A DNA stretch of 55,000 nt from Bradyrhizobium sp. CSA207 (GCF_029051685.1 NZ_JAACFT010000042.1:1-55000), one strand, 5' to 3'. Counted from the stretch's first letter, positions 33,876 through 42,064 are shown. Program-made: numbers and translations. The notes: a model not told the origin generated them from the letters alone.

Positions 33876-34649
33876 ATGTTGCTGATTTTCCTGCGTTCGC
33901 TCGTGTTCAACGTTCTGTTCTATGCCGTGCTGGTGGGCCTGGCGATCGTGGCGCTGCCGACCTTCCTGATGCCGGCCCGGGCGCTGCTGACGGTCGCGGG
34001 ATGGTGGGCGAAGGCGAGCATTTTCCTGATGCGCGTGATCTGCAACATCAAGGTGGAGGTCCGCGGCGCCGAGAAGATCCCGGAAGGTCCGCTGCTGGTG
34101 GTCGCAAAGCACCAGTCGTTCTGGGAGACCTTTGCGTTGATGCCCTTCTTCGATCGTCCGATCTTCATCCTCAAGCGCCAGCTCATGCATATCCCGGTCT
34201 TCGGCCAGTTCCTGCGCAAGATCGAGATGATCGCGATCAACCGCAGCGCCGGCGTCAAGGCGCTGCTCGATATGACGCGGCGGGCTCGTGCCGCGGTCCG
34301 CAGCGGCCGCCAGCTCCTGATCTTCCCCGAAGGCACGCGCCGGCCGCCCGGTGCGCCGCCGGACTACAAGACCGGCTTTGCCCAGATCTATTCCGCCTGC
34401 GGCGTGCGATGTCTGCCGGTCGCGCTCAACTCCGGCCTGTTCTGGCCGCGCCGCACCTTCATGCGTTATCCCGGTACGCTGGTGGTGGAGTTTCTCGATC
34501 CGCTGCCGCCGGGCCTGCCCAAGGATGAATTCATCGCGCGCGTGCGCGATGTGATCGAGGACGCGACCGGCCGCATCGTCGAGGCGGGACGGAAGGAGCA
34601 GGAGCAGTTGATCGGCTCCGCGCCGAGCTACGCTGCCTCGAGCGGCTAA
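33876..34649 (+). CDS. PlsC-type 1-acylglycerol-3-phosphate acyltransferase
   Basis: A 257-residue lysophospholipid acyltransferase with an N-terminal membrane helix (FNVLFYAVLVGLAIVALPTF). The acyltransferase boxes are KHQSFWETFAL (an H-x4-E form rather than the usual H-x4-D), KIEMIAINRS, LIFPEGTRRPPG and LPVALNSGLFWPR. It would transfer an acyl chain to lysophosphatidate or a related lipid at the inner membrane. I chose the ATG at 33876; a TTG at 33861 overlaps the YdcF stop. It overlaps the convergent cyclotransferase gene by four bases. Confidence 0.9.
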   Translation: MLLIFLRSLVFNVLFYAVLVGLAIVALPTFLMPARALLTVAGWWAKASIFLMRVICNIKVEVRGAEKIPEGPLLVVAKHQSFWETFALMPFFDRPIFILKRQLMHIPVFGQFLRKIEMIAINRSAGVKALLDMTRRARAAVRSGRQLLIFPEGTRRPPGAPPDYKTGFAQIYSACGVRCLPVALNSGLFWPRRTFMRYPGTLVVEFLDPLPPGLPKDEFIARVRDVIEDATGRIVEAGRKEQEQLIGSAPSYAASSG

Positions 34650-35257
34650 CGATTTTCGCGATCTTCGAGCGGAGCCGGCGCGTGCAGCGAATGCGCGTCG
34701 CCATGCAGCATCGTTGCGAGTTGATGCAGCTGCGCATCGCGAAAACCTTCGGCCTCGATCGCCTTGACCGTTGCCGTCACGTAATCGCGGTTGGCGCCGG
34801 ATTGGCCGTGGCCCTGGAGCACGTGGCGGTGCTGTTCGGCCAGCGACAGCCGCCCAGCATATTGCACGTGGCCGCGGTCGACGACATAGGCGAGCGCGGA
34901 GACGCGCTGGCGGGCGTCGTTCTCCAGCCACACCGAGCGCATCACCTCGCGATAGACCGACGTCACCTGCTCGCGCGCCCGCAAGTAGGCGACCACGTCG
35001 GCGCGGTTGTTCTCGGCGACGCGGAAGGCGATGCCGCGGCAGGCGCCGCCGCGGTCGAGCCCCAGCACCAGGCCCGGCTTCTCCGCCGTGCCGCGGTGCA
35101 CGAAGGAATAGACGCAGAGCGCGCGGTGCTCGCCGACCAGCCGTGCCGGCACACGCTCCTCGAATTGGAAGCCCGGCCGCCACATCAGGGAGCCGTAGCC
35201 GAACACCCAGAGGTCGCCTTTGGCGGATGTGACGGAGGGGAGGGGGATTTCCGACAT
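34646..35257 (-). CDS. ChaC-like gamma-glutamylcyclotransferase
   Basis: A 203-residue protein with the cyclotransferase glycine-tyrosine motif VFGYGSLMWRPG near the N-terminus, then RALCVYSFVHRGTAEKPGLVLGLDRGGACRGIAFRV and the catalytic-glutamate region YLRAREQVTSVY. ChaC-type enzymes cleave glutathione to 5-oxoproline and Cys-Gly in the cytoplasm. I chose the ATG at 35257; a GTG at 35266 is possible. It diverges from the DUF2125 gene. Confidence 0.92.
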   Translation of the reverse strand: MSEIPLPSVTSAKGDLWVFGYGSLMWRPGFQFEERVPARLVGEHRALCVYSFVHRGTAEKPGLVLGLDRGGACRGIAFRVAENNRADVVAYLRAREQVTSVYREVMRSVWLENDARQRVSALAYVVDRGHVQYAGRLSLAEQHRHVLQGHGQSGANRDYVTATVKAIEAEGFRDAQLHQLATMLHGDAHSLHAPAPLEDRENR

Positions 35258-35367
35258 TTCGGGCACGGCTACCAGAACCGCGTCCCCAAGCGAAGTGAAT
35301 TCTCCGCCTTTCGTCGCAGCCTATCCTCGCTTACATTTGCCATCATCTGGGGTCAAAGGGTCGCCGC

Positions 35368-36552
35368 ATGTCCGATATGACCGCAGCCGCAGGCCGCCGC
35401 TCCCGTTGGGGGCTCTTCATCGCACCCGTTCTCCTCCTGATCCTTGCAGTCGCGTGGAGCGGCTTCTGGTTCTATGCCGCCGCGCAGGCGGAGGTGGCCG
35501 CCGATGCCTGGCGCGCGCAGGAGGCAAAGTCCGGCCGCATCTATGATTGCGCCAAGCGCTCGATCGCAGGCTTTCCATTCCGCTTCGAAGTCCAGTGCTC
35601 CGGCGCCAGCGTCGCCCTGGTGTCGCAGAACGCGAGCAAGACGCCGTTCACGGCCAAGCTCGACAACATTCTCGTCGTCGCCCAGGTCTACGACCCCAAG
35701 CGCGTCATCGCCGAATTCTCGGCGCCGGCAACCCTGACCGATGGCGTTACGCAAAACACCTTCGTGGTGAACTGGAGCAAGGGCCGCAGCAGCGTGGTCG
35801 GCCTGCCGGCCGTGCCGGAGCGCGCCTCCATCGTGTTCGACGATCCCAGCCTCAATCGTCTCGACGGCGGCATGCAGATGCCGCTCGCGCGCGCAAAACA
35901 GATCGAGCTGCATGGGCGCCTCGCGGATGGATCGTCGTCCGATCACCCGGTCATCGAGACTGTGGTCCACACCGCGCAGGGCAGCATCCAGGGCGTGCAT
36001 CCGCTGCTCGCCGAGCCGTTCGAGGCCGACACGCGCGCGAAGATCACCGGGCTCACCGACCTCACGCCAAAGCCGTGGCCGCAGCGCTTCCGCGAGATCC
36101 AGGCGGCGGGCGGCCATATCGAGATCGTGCAGTCGCGGATCCAGCAGGGCGAGATGATCGCGGTCGCGGCCGGCACGCTCGCCCTCTCGGCGGAGGGCCG
36201 GCTCGATGGCGAATTGCAGATGACGGTGACGGGCCTCGAGCGCGTGATTCCGGCGCTTGGCATCGAGAAGATGCTGGAGGAGGGCGTGCCGCAATCGACG
36301 CTCGATCGCGTCGCTCCCGGTGTGAAGTCGCAGGATCTGAACAGCCTGTTCGGCGCGCTCGATCGCGCCGTTCCCGGCCTCGGCAAGGTCATCAAGCAAA
36401 ACGCCAATGCCGGCGTTGCCGCCGGCATCAATTCGATCGGTACCGAGAGCACGCTGGAAGGCAAGAAGGCGAGGAGCTTCCCCTTGAAGTTCGTCGATGG
36501 TGCCGTGCTGCTTGGACCGGTGAAGGTCGGACAGATCCCGCCGCTGTATTGA
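35368..36552 (+). CDS. DUF2125 family protein
   Basis: A 394-residue protein of DUF2125, an alphaproteobacterial family without a known role. One N-terminal membrane helix (FIAPVLLLILAVAWSGFWFYA) anchors a large extracytoplasmic domain that begins IYDCAKRSIAGFPFRFEVQC, with the two cysteines and GFPF motif characteristic of the family. The C-terminal end FPLKFVDGAVLLGPVKVGQIPPLY is also conserved in form. The ATG has AAAGGG upstream at somewhat long spacing. It is the last gene before a family C repeat. Confidence 0.88.
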   Translation: MSDMTAAAGRRSRWGLFIAPVLLLILAVAWSGFWFYAAAQAEVAADAWRAQEAKSGRIYDCAKRSIAGFPFRFEVQCSGASVALVSQNASKTPFTAKLDNILVVAQVYDPKRVIAEFSAPATLTDGVTQNTFVVNWSKGRSSVVGLPAVPERASIVFDDPSLNRLDGGMQMPLARAKQIELHGRLADGSSSDHPVIETVVHTAQGSIQGVHPLLAEPFEADTRAKITGLTDLTPKPWPQRFREIQAAGGHIEIVQSRIQQGEMIAVAAGTLALSAEGRLDGELQMTVTGLERVIPALGIEKMLEEGVPQSTLDRVAPGVKSQDLNSLFGALDRAVPGLGKVIKQNANAGVAAGINSIGTESTLEGKKARSFPLKFVDGAVLLGPVKVGQIPPLY

Positions 36553-36602
36553 TTGGCGCATCCGCTCAACGGCTTGAAGGAGCGGCGCGCGAGCGTGTCT
36601 AA

Positions 36603-36711
36603 CCCTCACCCTGAGGAGCCGCGCTCTTCGCGCGGCGTCTCGAAGGGCGAGGCCACCAGCCGGGCCTTCATCCTTCGAGACGCGCGCAAGGGCGCGCTCC
36701 TCAGGATGAGG
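36603..36711. repeat. Dispersed palindromic element, family C (copy 1)
   Basis: Begins CCTCACCCTGAGG and ends CCTCAGGATGAGG, with inner TCTCGAAGGGCGAGGCCACC and TCATCCTTCGAGACGCGC. A second copy, about 90 percent alike by eye, is at 41938-42040. It lies between the convergent DUF2125 gene and the dehydrogenase gene. Confidence 0.88.
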
Positions 36712-36740
36712 AACTGGCATGCAGGTGGCCGGCGAACGGC

Positions 36741-37676
36741 CTACGGCTTCTTCAACGCCGCGTGCGGCCGGCCGAAGTCCGGTGCGGCCGAATCCTGGCC
36801 GATCTCGACGATGCCGCGGCGGATGGCGCGGGTGCGGGTGAAGTGGTCGAACAGCGCCTCGCCGTCGCCGCGGCGGATCGCGCGGGTCAGCTTGGCCAGA
36901 TCTTCGGTGAAGGTGCCAAGCATCTCCAGCACGGCCTCCTTGTTGGCGAGGAAGACGTCGCGCCACATCGTCGGGTCGGACGCCGCGATGCGGGTGAAAT
37001 CGCGAAAGCCGCCGGCGGAAAACTTGATCACCTCGGACTCCGTCACCTGCGCCAGCTCGTCGGCGGTGCCGACGATGGTGTAGGCGATCAGATGCGGCAG
37101 ATGGCTGGTGATCGCGAGCACGAGATCATGGTGATCCGGCGTCATGATCTCGACCTTGGCGCCCATCGCCGCCCAGAATGCGCGCAGCCGCTCGACGGCG
37201 GCAGTATCGGTGCCTGCCGGCGGGGTGAGAATGCACCAGCGGTTGATGAAGAGTTCGGCGAAGCCGGAATCCGGTCCCGAATGCTCGGTGCCTGCCACCG
37301 GATGCGCCGGCACGAAATGAATCCCTTGCGGCAGGTGCGGCGCCATGTCCCTGACGATCGCACCCTTGACCGAGCCGACGTCGGAGATGATCGCGCCAGG
37401 CTTGAGATGCGCTGATATCTCCTGCGCCACCGGCCCGCAGGCACCGACAGGAATGCAGAGGATGACGAGATCGGCATCCTTCACAGCCTCCGCATTGGTC
37501 CCCACGACCTGGTCGACGATGCCGAGCTCCAGCACCCGCGCGCGAGTCTGCTCCGAGCGCGCGGTGGTGACGATCTCGCCAGCCAGGCCCTGGAGCTTCG
37601 CAGCGCGTGCGATCGAGCCGCCGATCAGGCCAAAGCCGATCAGCGCGACGCGCTGGAAGTGCGGGTCGGCGCTCAT
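36741..37676 (-). CDS. Prephenate/arogenate dehydrogenase
   Basis: A 311-residue NAD(P)-dependent dehydrogenase of the tyrosine pathway. Rossmann motif RVALIGFGLIGGSIARAAK is at the N-terminus, DVGSVKGAIVRDM and the catalytic histidine segment FVPAHPVAGTEHSGPDSG follow, then LVLAITSHLPHLIAYTIVG. Whether it prefers prephenate or arogenate cannot be told; alphaproteobacterial members include both. It is third in the operon chorismate mutase-hisC-dehydrogenase, overlapping hisC by four bases (ATGA). hisC may act as the aromatic aminotransferase in the same route. Confidence 0.93.
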   Translation of the reverse strand: MSADPHFQRVALIGFGLIGGSIARAAKLQGLAGEIVTTARSEQTRARVLELGIVDQVVGTNAEAVKDADLVILCIPVGACGPVAQEISAHLKPGAIISDVGSVKGAIVRDMAPHLPQGIHFVPAHPVAGTEHSGPDSGFAELFINRWCILTPPAGTDTAAVERLRAFWAAMGAKVEIMTPDHHDLVLAITSHLPHLIAYTIVGTADELAQVTESEVIKFSAGGFRDFTRIAASDPTMWRDVFLANKEAVLEMLGTFTEDLAKLTRAIRRGDGEALFDHFTRTRAIRRGIVEIGQDSAAPDFGRPHAALKKP

Positions 37677-38770
37677 TTGCCGGCCATGAAGTCGCGCAAG
37701 CCTGCGGCGACGAGGCGGTTGGCCTCCTCGGTGCCGATGGTCATGCGCAGGGCGTGCGGCAGGCCGTAGTTCTTCAGGCCGCGCAGCACCAGGCCTCGCT
37801 TGGTCAGGAAGGCATCGGCGTCGTCAGCGGTCTTGCCCTTGTCGGTCGGGAAGTGGATCAAGATGAAATTGGCGACACCCGGTGTCACCTTGAGCCCGAG
37901 CTTGCTGATCTCCTCGCTGAGCCAGTTGCGCCAAATCTCGGTGAACTGCTTCGACATCGCCTGGTGCGCGGTGTCCTCGATCGCGGCGACGGCGGCATAC
38001 ATCGCCGGCGTCGACACGTTGAAGGGGCCGCGGATGCGGTTGACCGCGTCGATGACGTGCTCGGGCCCGAACATCCAGCCGACGCGCAGCGCCGCGAGGC
38101 CGTGGATCTTGGAGAAGGTGTGGGTCACCACAGTGTTGTCGGTGGTGGCGACCAGCTCGATCCCCATTTCATAGTCGTTACGAGAAACATAATCGGAATA
38201 GGCGGCGTCCAGCACCAGCAGGACGTACGAGGGGAGGCCGGCGCGCAGGCGCTTGACCTCGTCGAACGGCAGATAGGTGCCGGTCGGGTTGTTGGGGTTG
38301 GCGAGCCACACCAGCTTGGTGCGCGGCGTCGCGGCTTTCAGGATCGCGTCGACGTCGGCGGTGAGGTTCGACTCGGCTGCGACGACGTTCTTGGCGCCGA
38401 CCGCCATGGTCGCGATCGGGTAGACCAGGAAGCCGTGGGTGGTGGAGATCGCCTCGTCACCCTGGCTGAGATAGGTGTGGGCGAGTAGATTGAGGATCTC
38501 GTCCGATCCGGCGCCGCAGATGATGCGGTTGGGATCGAGCCCGAAGCTGCGGCCGATCGCTTCGCGCAGCACGCGCGAGGTGCCTTCGGGATAGTCTTCC
38601 AGATGATCAGCCACGTGCTTGAAGGCCTCGATCGCCTTGGGCGAGGGCCCGAACGGGGTCTCGTTGGCGGAGAGCTTGAACACCTTGCGGCCGGGCTCCG
38701 GCACCGGGCTCTTGCCGGGCGTGTAGGGCGCAATATCGAGAATGCCGGGATTCGGCACGGGGCGGGACAT
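37673..38770 (-). CDS. hisC: Histidinol-phosphate aminotransferase
   Basis: A 365-residue PLP aminotransferase of the HisC subfamily. Seen: KLSANETPFGPSPKAIEAF, IICGAGSDEILNLL, LANPNNPTGTYLP, LVLDAAYSDYV and the PLP lysine in HTFSKIHGLAALRVGW. Such enzymes convert imidazole-acetol phosphate to histidinol phosphate, and those placed beside tyrosine-pathway genes often also transaminate aromatic keto acids. I chose the ATG at 38770 (MSRPVPNPG). It lies 33 bases after the chorismate mutase gene and overlaps the dehydrogenase. Confidence 0.93.
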   Translation of the reverse strand: MSRPVPNPGILDIAPYTPGKSPVPEPGRKVFKLSANETPFGPSPKAIEAFKHVADHLEDYPEGTSRVLREAIGRSFGLDPNRIICGAGSDEILNLLAHTYLSQGDEAISTTHGFLVYPIATMAVGAKNVVAAESNLTADVDAILKAATPRTKLVWLANPNNPTGTYLPFDEVKRLRAGLPSYVLLVLDAAYSDYVSRNDYEMGIELVATTDNTVVTHTFSKIHGLAALRVGWMFGPEHVIDAVNRIRGPFNVSTPAMYAAVAAIEDTAHQAMSKQFTEIWRNWLSEEISKLGLKVTPGVANFILIHFPTDKGKTADDADAFLTKRGLVLRGLKNYGLPHALRMTIGTEEANRLVAAGLRDFMAGK

Positions 38771-38803
38771 CTTCAACTCCGGAAATGGCAGGCGGCTCGT
38801 GAC

Positions 38804-39652
38804 TTACGATTTCGACCCGGTCGGGGGCACCGTATAGCGTGTTGCGTGGCTGCCGACGAGGGCTGTGGAGCGCACCGAGGCCCCCGCTTCGATCAGGGCA
38901 GCCTTGATTTTGTCGAGGCTGCTCGTAGCCGTGACCGAGATCAGCAGGGCCGCGCCGTCGAAAGCGGTATCGGGCACGGCGACGATCTCGGCGAGCGGCG
39001 ACAGCGCCCGCGCGACGTCGGCGTTCCACCCCGATACGCGCACGCTGAAGGTCTCGACCTCCGTCACCATGGCGCTGTCGGCCACGCGCGAGACCACGAA
39101 CACCGGCAGCGCCGCCGGATGGTCGGCACGCTCGACGAAGGGCAGCCGCGCGATGATCTTCGGCATGCCGGCCGCCTCCAGCGACAGCCACCACGGCGTA
39201 CGGCTCGAAGTCGCCGAGACCAGCGCCAGATCGCCCTTGGATTTGGCCACCGCCTCGACCGCGGCCTGCGCGCTGAAATGCGCGACATAGGGCACCGTGA
39301 AGCCGAAATGGAAGCGGGCGGAATCGCGCATCGCAGGCTCGCTCACCGCGATGTCGGCATGCACCGAGAACGGCGCCTGCACATAAGTGAACGTCGAGAT
39401 GATGACGCGCCAGATGCTCTCGACGGTGTCGAGCGGCAGGATACCGCGATGACGCTGCACGAGGTCACGCATCATGGCGGCCTCGCGCGCCGGGCGGAAC
39501 GCCGAGCCGACCTCCTGGGTCTGCTTCACCTGGATCAGGCGGTCGATGATGTCGCCACGCTGCATCAGGAGGCGATGCATGCCCTCGTCGATCGCATCGA
39601 TCTCCTTGCGCAATTCCTGCAACGATGGTGGTGCGGGCGGACGTTGGGGCAT
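38804..39652 (-). CDS. Chorismate mutase with C-terminal regulatory-like region
   Basis: A 282-residue protein. Residues 10-95 are an AroQ-type chorismate mutase: LRKEIDAIDEGMHRLLMQRGDIIDRLIQVK, with the AFRPAREAAMMRDLV active-site segment. The remaining 185 residues resemble a degenerate prephenate-dehydratase-like plus ACT layout (RFHFGFTVPYVAHFSAQAAV, then DHPAALPVFVVSRV and a terminal ACT-like strand pattern), but I do not see the dehydratase Thr-Arg-Phe catalytic motif. The family has this extended form in Bradyrhizobium as far as I recall. It is first in the minus-strand operon and diverges from metX. Confidence 0.85.
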   Translation of the reverse strand: MPQRPPAPPSLQELRKEIDAIDEGMHRLLMQRGDIIDRLIQVKQTQEVGSAFRPAREAAMMRDLVQRHRGILPLDTVESIWRVIISTFTYVQAPFSVHADIAVSEPAMRDSARFHFGFTVPYVAHFSAQAAVEAVAKSKGDLALVSATSSRTPWWLSLEAAGMPKIIARLPFVERADHPAALPVFVVSRVADSAMVTEVETFSVRVSGWNADVARALSPLAEIVAVPDTAFDGAALLISVTATSSLDKIKAALIEAGASVRSTALVGSHATRYTVPPTGSKS

Positions 39653-39827
39653 ATCTGTGAAGTGCTGCTGAGAGGCGTTTCAATGCAGATCGGCCAGGCA
39701 AATTGGCAAAGCCGGATCCGCTGCGATCGACGTCCTGATTAGGCAGGATGGAGGCCGAAAGCAAAGAGAAATGGCGCTGTTCTCGGCTGACATTGCTGGG
39801 ACGAATTAGGCTGATTCGGACCTTCGC

Positions 39828-39856
39828 TTGACGAAAACAGCCCAAGCCGGTAGGAT
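39828..39856 (+). promoter_or_regulatory. Probable promoter of the metX transcript
   Basis: TTGACG at 39828-39833, a 17-base spacer, and TAGGAT at 39851-39856. A start near 39863 would place the SAM-II aptamer at the very 5' end of the RNA, which supports the call. Confidence 0.6.
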
Positions 39857-39865
39857 TTCCTTGTT

Positions 39866-39921
39866 CCGTGGTCATTTGAGCCGGCCGGCTTGCAGCCACG
39901 TTAAAAAACTCGCTAAACAGG
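39866..39921 (+). promoter_or_regulatory. SAM-II riboswitch (metA motif)
   Basis: The stretch fits the SAM-II consensus: P1 arm CCGTGG, loop ATTTG, GGCCGGCTTGCAGCCACG closing P1 (CGTGG with CCACG), then TTAAAAAACTCGCTAAA, the conserved downstream strand that forms the pseudoknot and contacts S-adenosylmethionine. SAM-II elements sit upstream of methionine-synthesis genes in alphaproteobacteria and turn expression off when SAM is plentiful, which matches the metX-metW operon below. The 3' edge (ACAGG) overlaps the antiterminator arm. Confidence 0.88.
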
Positions 39922-39938
39922 CCGGGGACGCTTTCGAT

Positions 39939-39971
39939 CCCGGCCGAACCTATCGTTCAGGCCGGGTTTTT
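39939..39971 (+). terminator. Attenuator terminator of the SAM-II riboswitch
   Basis: An 11-bp stem (CCCGGCCGAAC with GTTCAGGCCGGG, one bulged A), a five-base loop CTATC, and TTTTT. The arm CCCGGCC (39939-39945) can instead pair with GGCCGGG at 39920-39926, forming an antiterminator. The two structures exclude each other, so SAM binding upstream can switch transcription. Confidence 0.85.
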
Positions 39972-40030
39972 CATGGCCTGAAGTCAGTGGCGGTCAAGAG
40001 TCTGACCGCAAACCAGGACGATGGTCTAAG

Positions 40031-41233
40031 ATGGTTGGCGTCAAGGCGATTCCCAGTCCCGCGATTAGTGCCGACGAACGGTCGCACGAGGTGGATCATC
40101 CGAGCTCGCCGGTCGCGCATTTCGGCGCCGATCAGCCGCTGCGGCTCGATTGCGGCATCGATCTCACCCCATTCCAGATCGCCTACCAGACCTATGGCGA
40201 GCTCAACGCCGCGCGCTCAAACGCCGTTTTGATCTGCCATGCGCTGACCGGCGACCAGCACGTCGCCAATGTGCATCCCGTCACGGGCAAGCCCGGATGG
40301 TGGGAGACCCTCGTGGGCCCCGGCCGTCCGATTGATCCCAGCCAGTACTTCATCATCTGCACCAACGTGATCGGTGGCTGCATGGGTTCGACCGGGCCCG
40401 CTTCGATCAATCCCGCAACGGGAAAGGTGTGGGGTCTGGATTTCCCGGTCATCACCATTCCCGACATGGTGCGGGCGCAGGCGATGCTGATCGACCGCCT
40501 CGGCATCGACACCCTATTCGCGGTGATTGGTGGCTCGATGGGCGGCATGCAGGTGCTGCAATGGACCGCGGCGTATCCGGCCCGCGTATTCTCCGCGCTG
40601 GCGATCGCCTGCTCGACGCGGCACTCGGCGCAGAACATCGCGTTTCACGAGCTTGGCCGCCAGGCCGTGATGGCCGATCCCGACTGGCACAGTGGCGGCT
40701 ATGCCGATCACGGAATCCATCCACATCGTGGGCTCGCTGTAGCGCGGATGGCGGCGCACATCACTTATCTCTCGGACGCCGCGCTGCATCGCAAGTTCGG
40801 GCGGCGCATGCAGGACCGCGAGCTGCCGACCTTCTCGTTCGATGCCGATTTCCAGGTCGAGAGCTATTTGCGCTACCAGGGCTCGTCTTTCGTCGAGCGC
40901 TTCGATGCCAACTCCTATCTCTATCTGACGCGTGCGATGGACTATTTCGACATCGCTGCCGACCATGGCGGCGTGCTGGCGAAAGCGTTCGTCGGCATCC
41001 AGACCCGCTTCTGCGTGGTCTCCTTCACCAGCGACTGGCTGTTCCCGACTTCGGAATCGCGCGCGCTGGTGCATGCGCTGAATGCGTCAAGTGCGCGGGT
41101 GTCGTTTGCCGAGATCGAAACCGATCGCGGTCATGACGCCTTTCTGCTCGACGTGCCCGAATTCTTCGACATCTCCCGCGCCTTCCTGCAATCGGCAGGC
41201 AAGGCGCGCGGGCTCACGACCAGGGACGGCTAG
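40031..41233 (+). CDS. metX: Homoserine O-acetyltransferase
   Basis: A 400-residue alpha/beta-hydrolase-fold enzyme that acylates homoserine with acetyl-CoA at the start of methionine synthesis. Seen: LDCGIDLTPFQIAYQTYGEL, LICHALTGDQHV, NVIGGCMGSTGPASINP, the nucleophile elbow VIGGSMGGMQVLQW, and the catalytic Asp and His in SDWLFPTSES and DRGHDAFLLD. Substrate preference (acetyl versus succinyl) is not certain from sequence. It is controlled by the SAM-II element upstream and is followed two bases later by metW. Confidence 0.95.
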   Translation: MVGVKAIPSPAISADERSHEVDHPSSPVAHFGADQPLRLDCGIDLTPFQIAYQTYGELNAARSNAVLICHALTGDQHVANVHPVTGKPGWWETLVGPGRPIDPSQYFIICTNVIGGCMGSTGPASINPATGKVWGLDFPVITIPDMVRAQAMLIDRLGIDTLFAVIGGSMGGMQVLQWTAAYPARVFSALAIACSTRHSAQNIAFHELGRQAVMADPDWHSGGYADHGIHPHRGLAVARMAAHITYLSDAALHRKFGRRMQDRELPTFSFDADFQVESYLRYQGSSFVERFDANSYLYLTRAMDYFDIAADHGGVLAKAFVGIQTRFCVVSFTSDWLFPTSESRALVHALNASSARVSFAEIETDRGHDAFLLDVPEFFDISRAFLQSAGKARGLTTRDG

Positions 41234-41235
41234 CG

Positions 41236-41898
41236 ATGTCTGTACAGGAGGTGCTGCCGCTGGGCGGCCTTGCGGCTGAACGGTCCGGCCAGTTTCGCGC
41301 CGATCATCTGCTGGTCGCCGGAATGGTCAAGCCCGGTTCGAAAGTGCTCGACGTCGGCTGCGGCGACGGCAATCTGCTTCAGCTTCTGGAGACCCGAGGC
41401 ATTGACGGTCGCGGCATCGAGCTGTCGCGCGAGGGTGTCAACCGTTGCGTCGCCAAGGGCCTTGCCGTGGTGCAGGGCGATGCCGACACCGACCTCGTCA
41501 ATTATCCCGACGATACCTTCGACTACGTGATCCTGTCGCAGACGCTGCAGGCGACGCGGCAGCCCAAGGTTGTGCTGGAGAACCTCTTGCGCATCGGCCG
41601 CCGCGCCATCGTGTCGTTCCCGAACTTCGGCTTCTGGAAGATGCGGCTCCAGCTCCTGGTCGGCGGCCACATGCCGCGCACTGAGAATCTGCCGGCAAGC
41701 TGGTACGACACCGCCAACATCCACTTCTGCACGATCAAGGATTTCGTCGAGCTCTGCGACGCGATCCACGTCAAGATGGAGCGCGCCGAAGCGCTCGACC
41801 TCTACGGCCGCCCGCTGCGGCTGCGGATGCCGTGGTGGGTGTGGAATCTGTTCGGCGAGCAGGGCGTGTTTCTGCTCACGCGCGGCGGCGGGAAGTAG
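41236..41898 (+). CDS. metW: Methionine biosynthesis protein MetW
   Basis: A 220-residue SAM-dependent methyltransferase-fold protein. SAM motif I is VLDVGCGDGNLLQLL, followed by GRGIELSREGVNRCVAKGLAVVQGDAD and VILSQTLQATRQP. MetW is co-encoded with metX in many proteobacteria and is thought to be needed for full MetX activity. It starts two bases after the metX stop and shares its riboswitch control. Confidence 0.95.
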   Translation: MSVQEVLPLGGLAAERSGQFRADHLLVAGMVKPGSKVLDVGCGDGNLLQLLETRGIDGRGIELSREGVNRCVAKGLAVVQGDADTDLVNYPDDTFDYVILSQTLQATRQPKVVLENLLRIGRRAIVSFPNFGFWKMRLQLLVGGHMPRTENLPASWYDTANIHFCTIKDFVELCDAIHVKMERAEALDLYGRPLRLRMPWWVWNLFGEQGVFLLTRGGGK

Positions 41899-41902
41899 CA
41901 TC

Positions 41903-42040
41903 TCGTCATTCCGGGGCGCGCGAAGCAATCCAGTAGACCCTCACCCTGAGGTGCCGCGTAGCGGCATCTCGAAGGGCGAGGCCACCGACGGGGCCTTCAT
42001 CCTTCGAGACGCGCGCAAGAGCGCGCTCCTCAGGATGAGG
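41903..42040. repeat. Composite repeat: half family A, half family B, then family C (copy 2)
   Basis: 41903-41921 reads CGTCATTCCGGGGCGCGCG (left arm of family A). It passes without a gap into GAAGCAATCCAG (inner part of family B). From 41938 a full family C element follows, from CCCTCACCCTGAGG to CCTCAGGATGAGG, matching the copy at 36603. The right arms of A and B are missing. This lies between the convergent metW and hydrolase genes. Confidence 0.82.
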
Positions 42041-42064
42041 AGCTGACGGCGCGGACGGCTTCCG

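Larger units (their letters stand above)
39653..40030. other. Intergenic region with metX promoter, SAM-II riboswitch and attenuator
   Basis: This region of about 380 bases has no gene. From about 39825 it contains, in order, a promoter, a SAM-II aptamer and a terminator/antiterminator pair, each listed separately. The left part (39653-39824) must hold the promoter of the divergent chorismate mutase operon, which I cannot place. Confidence 0.75.
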
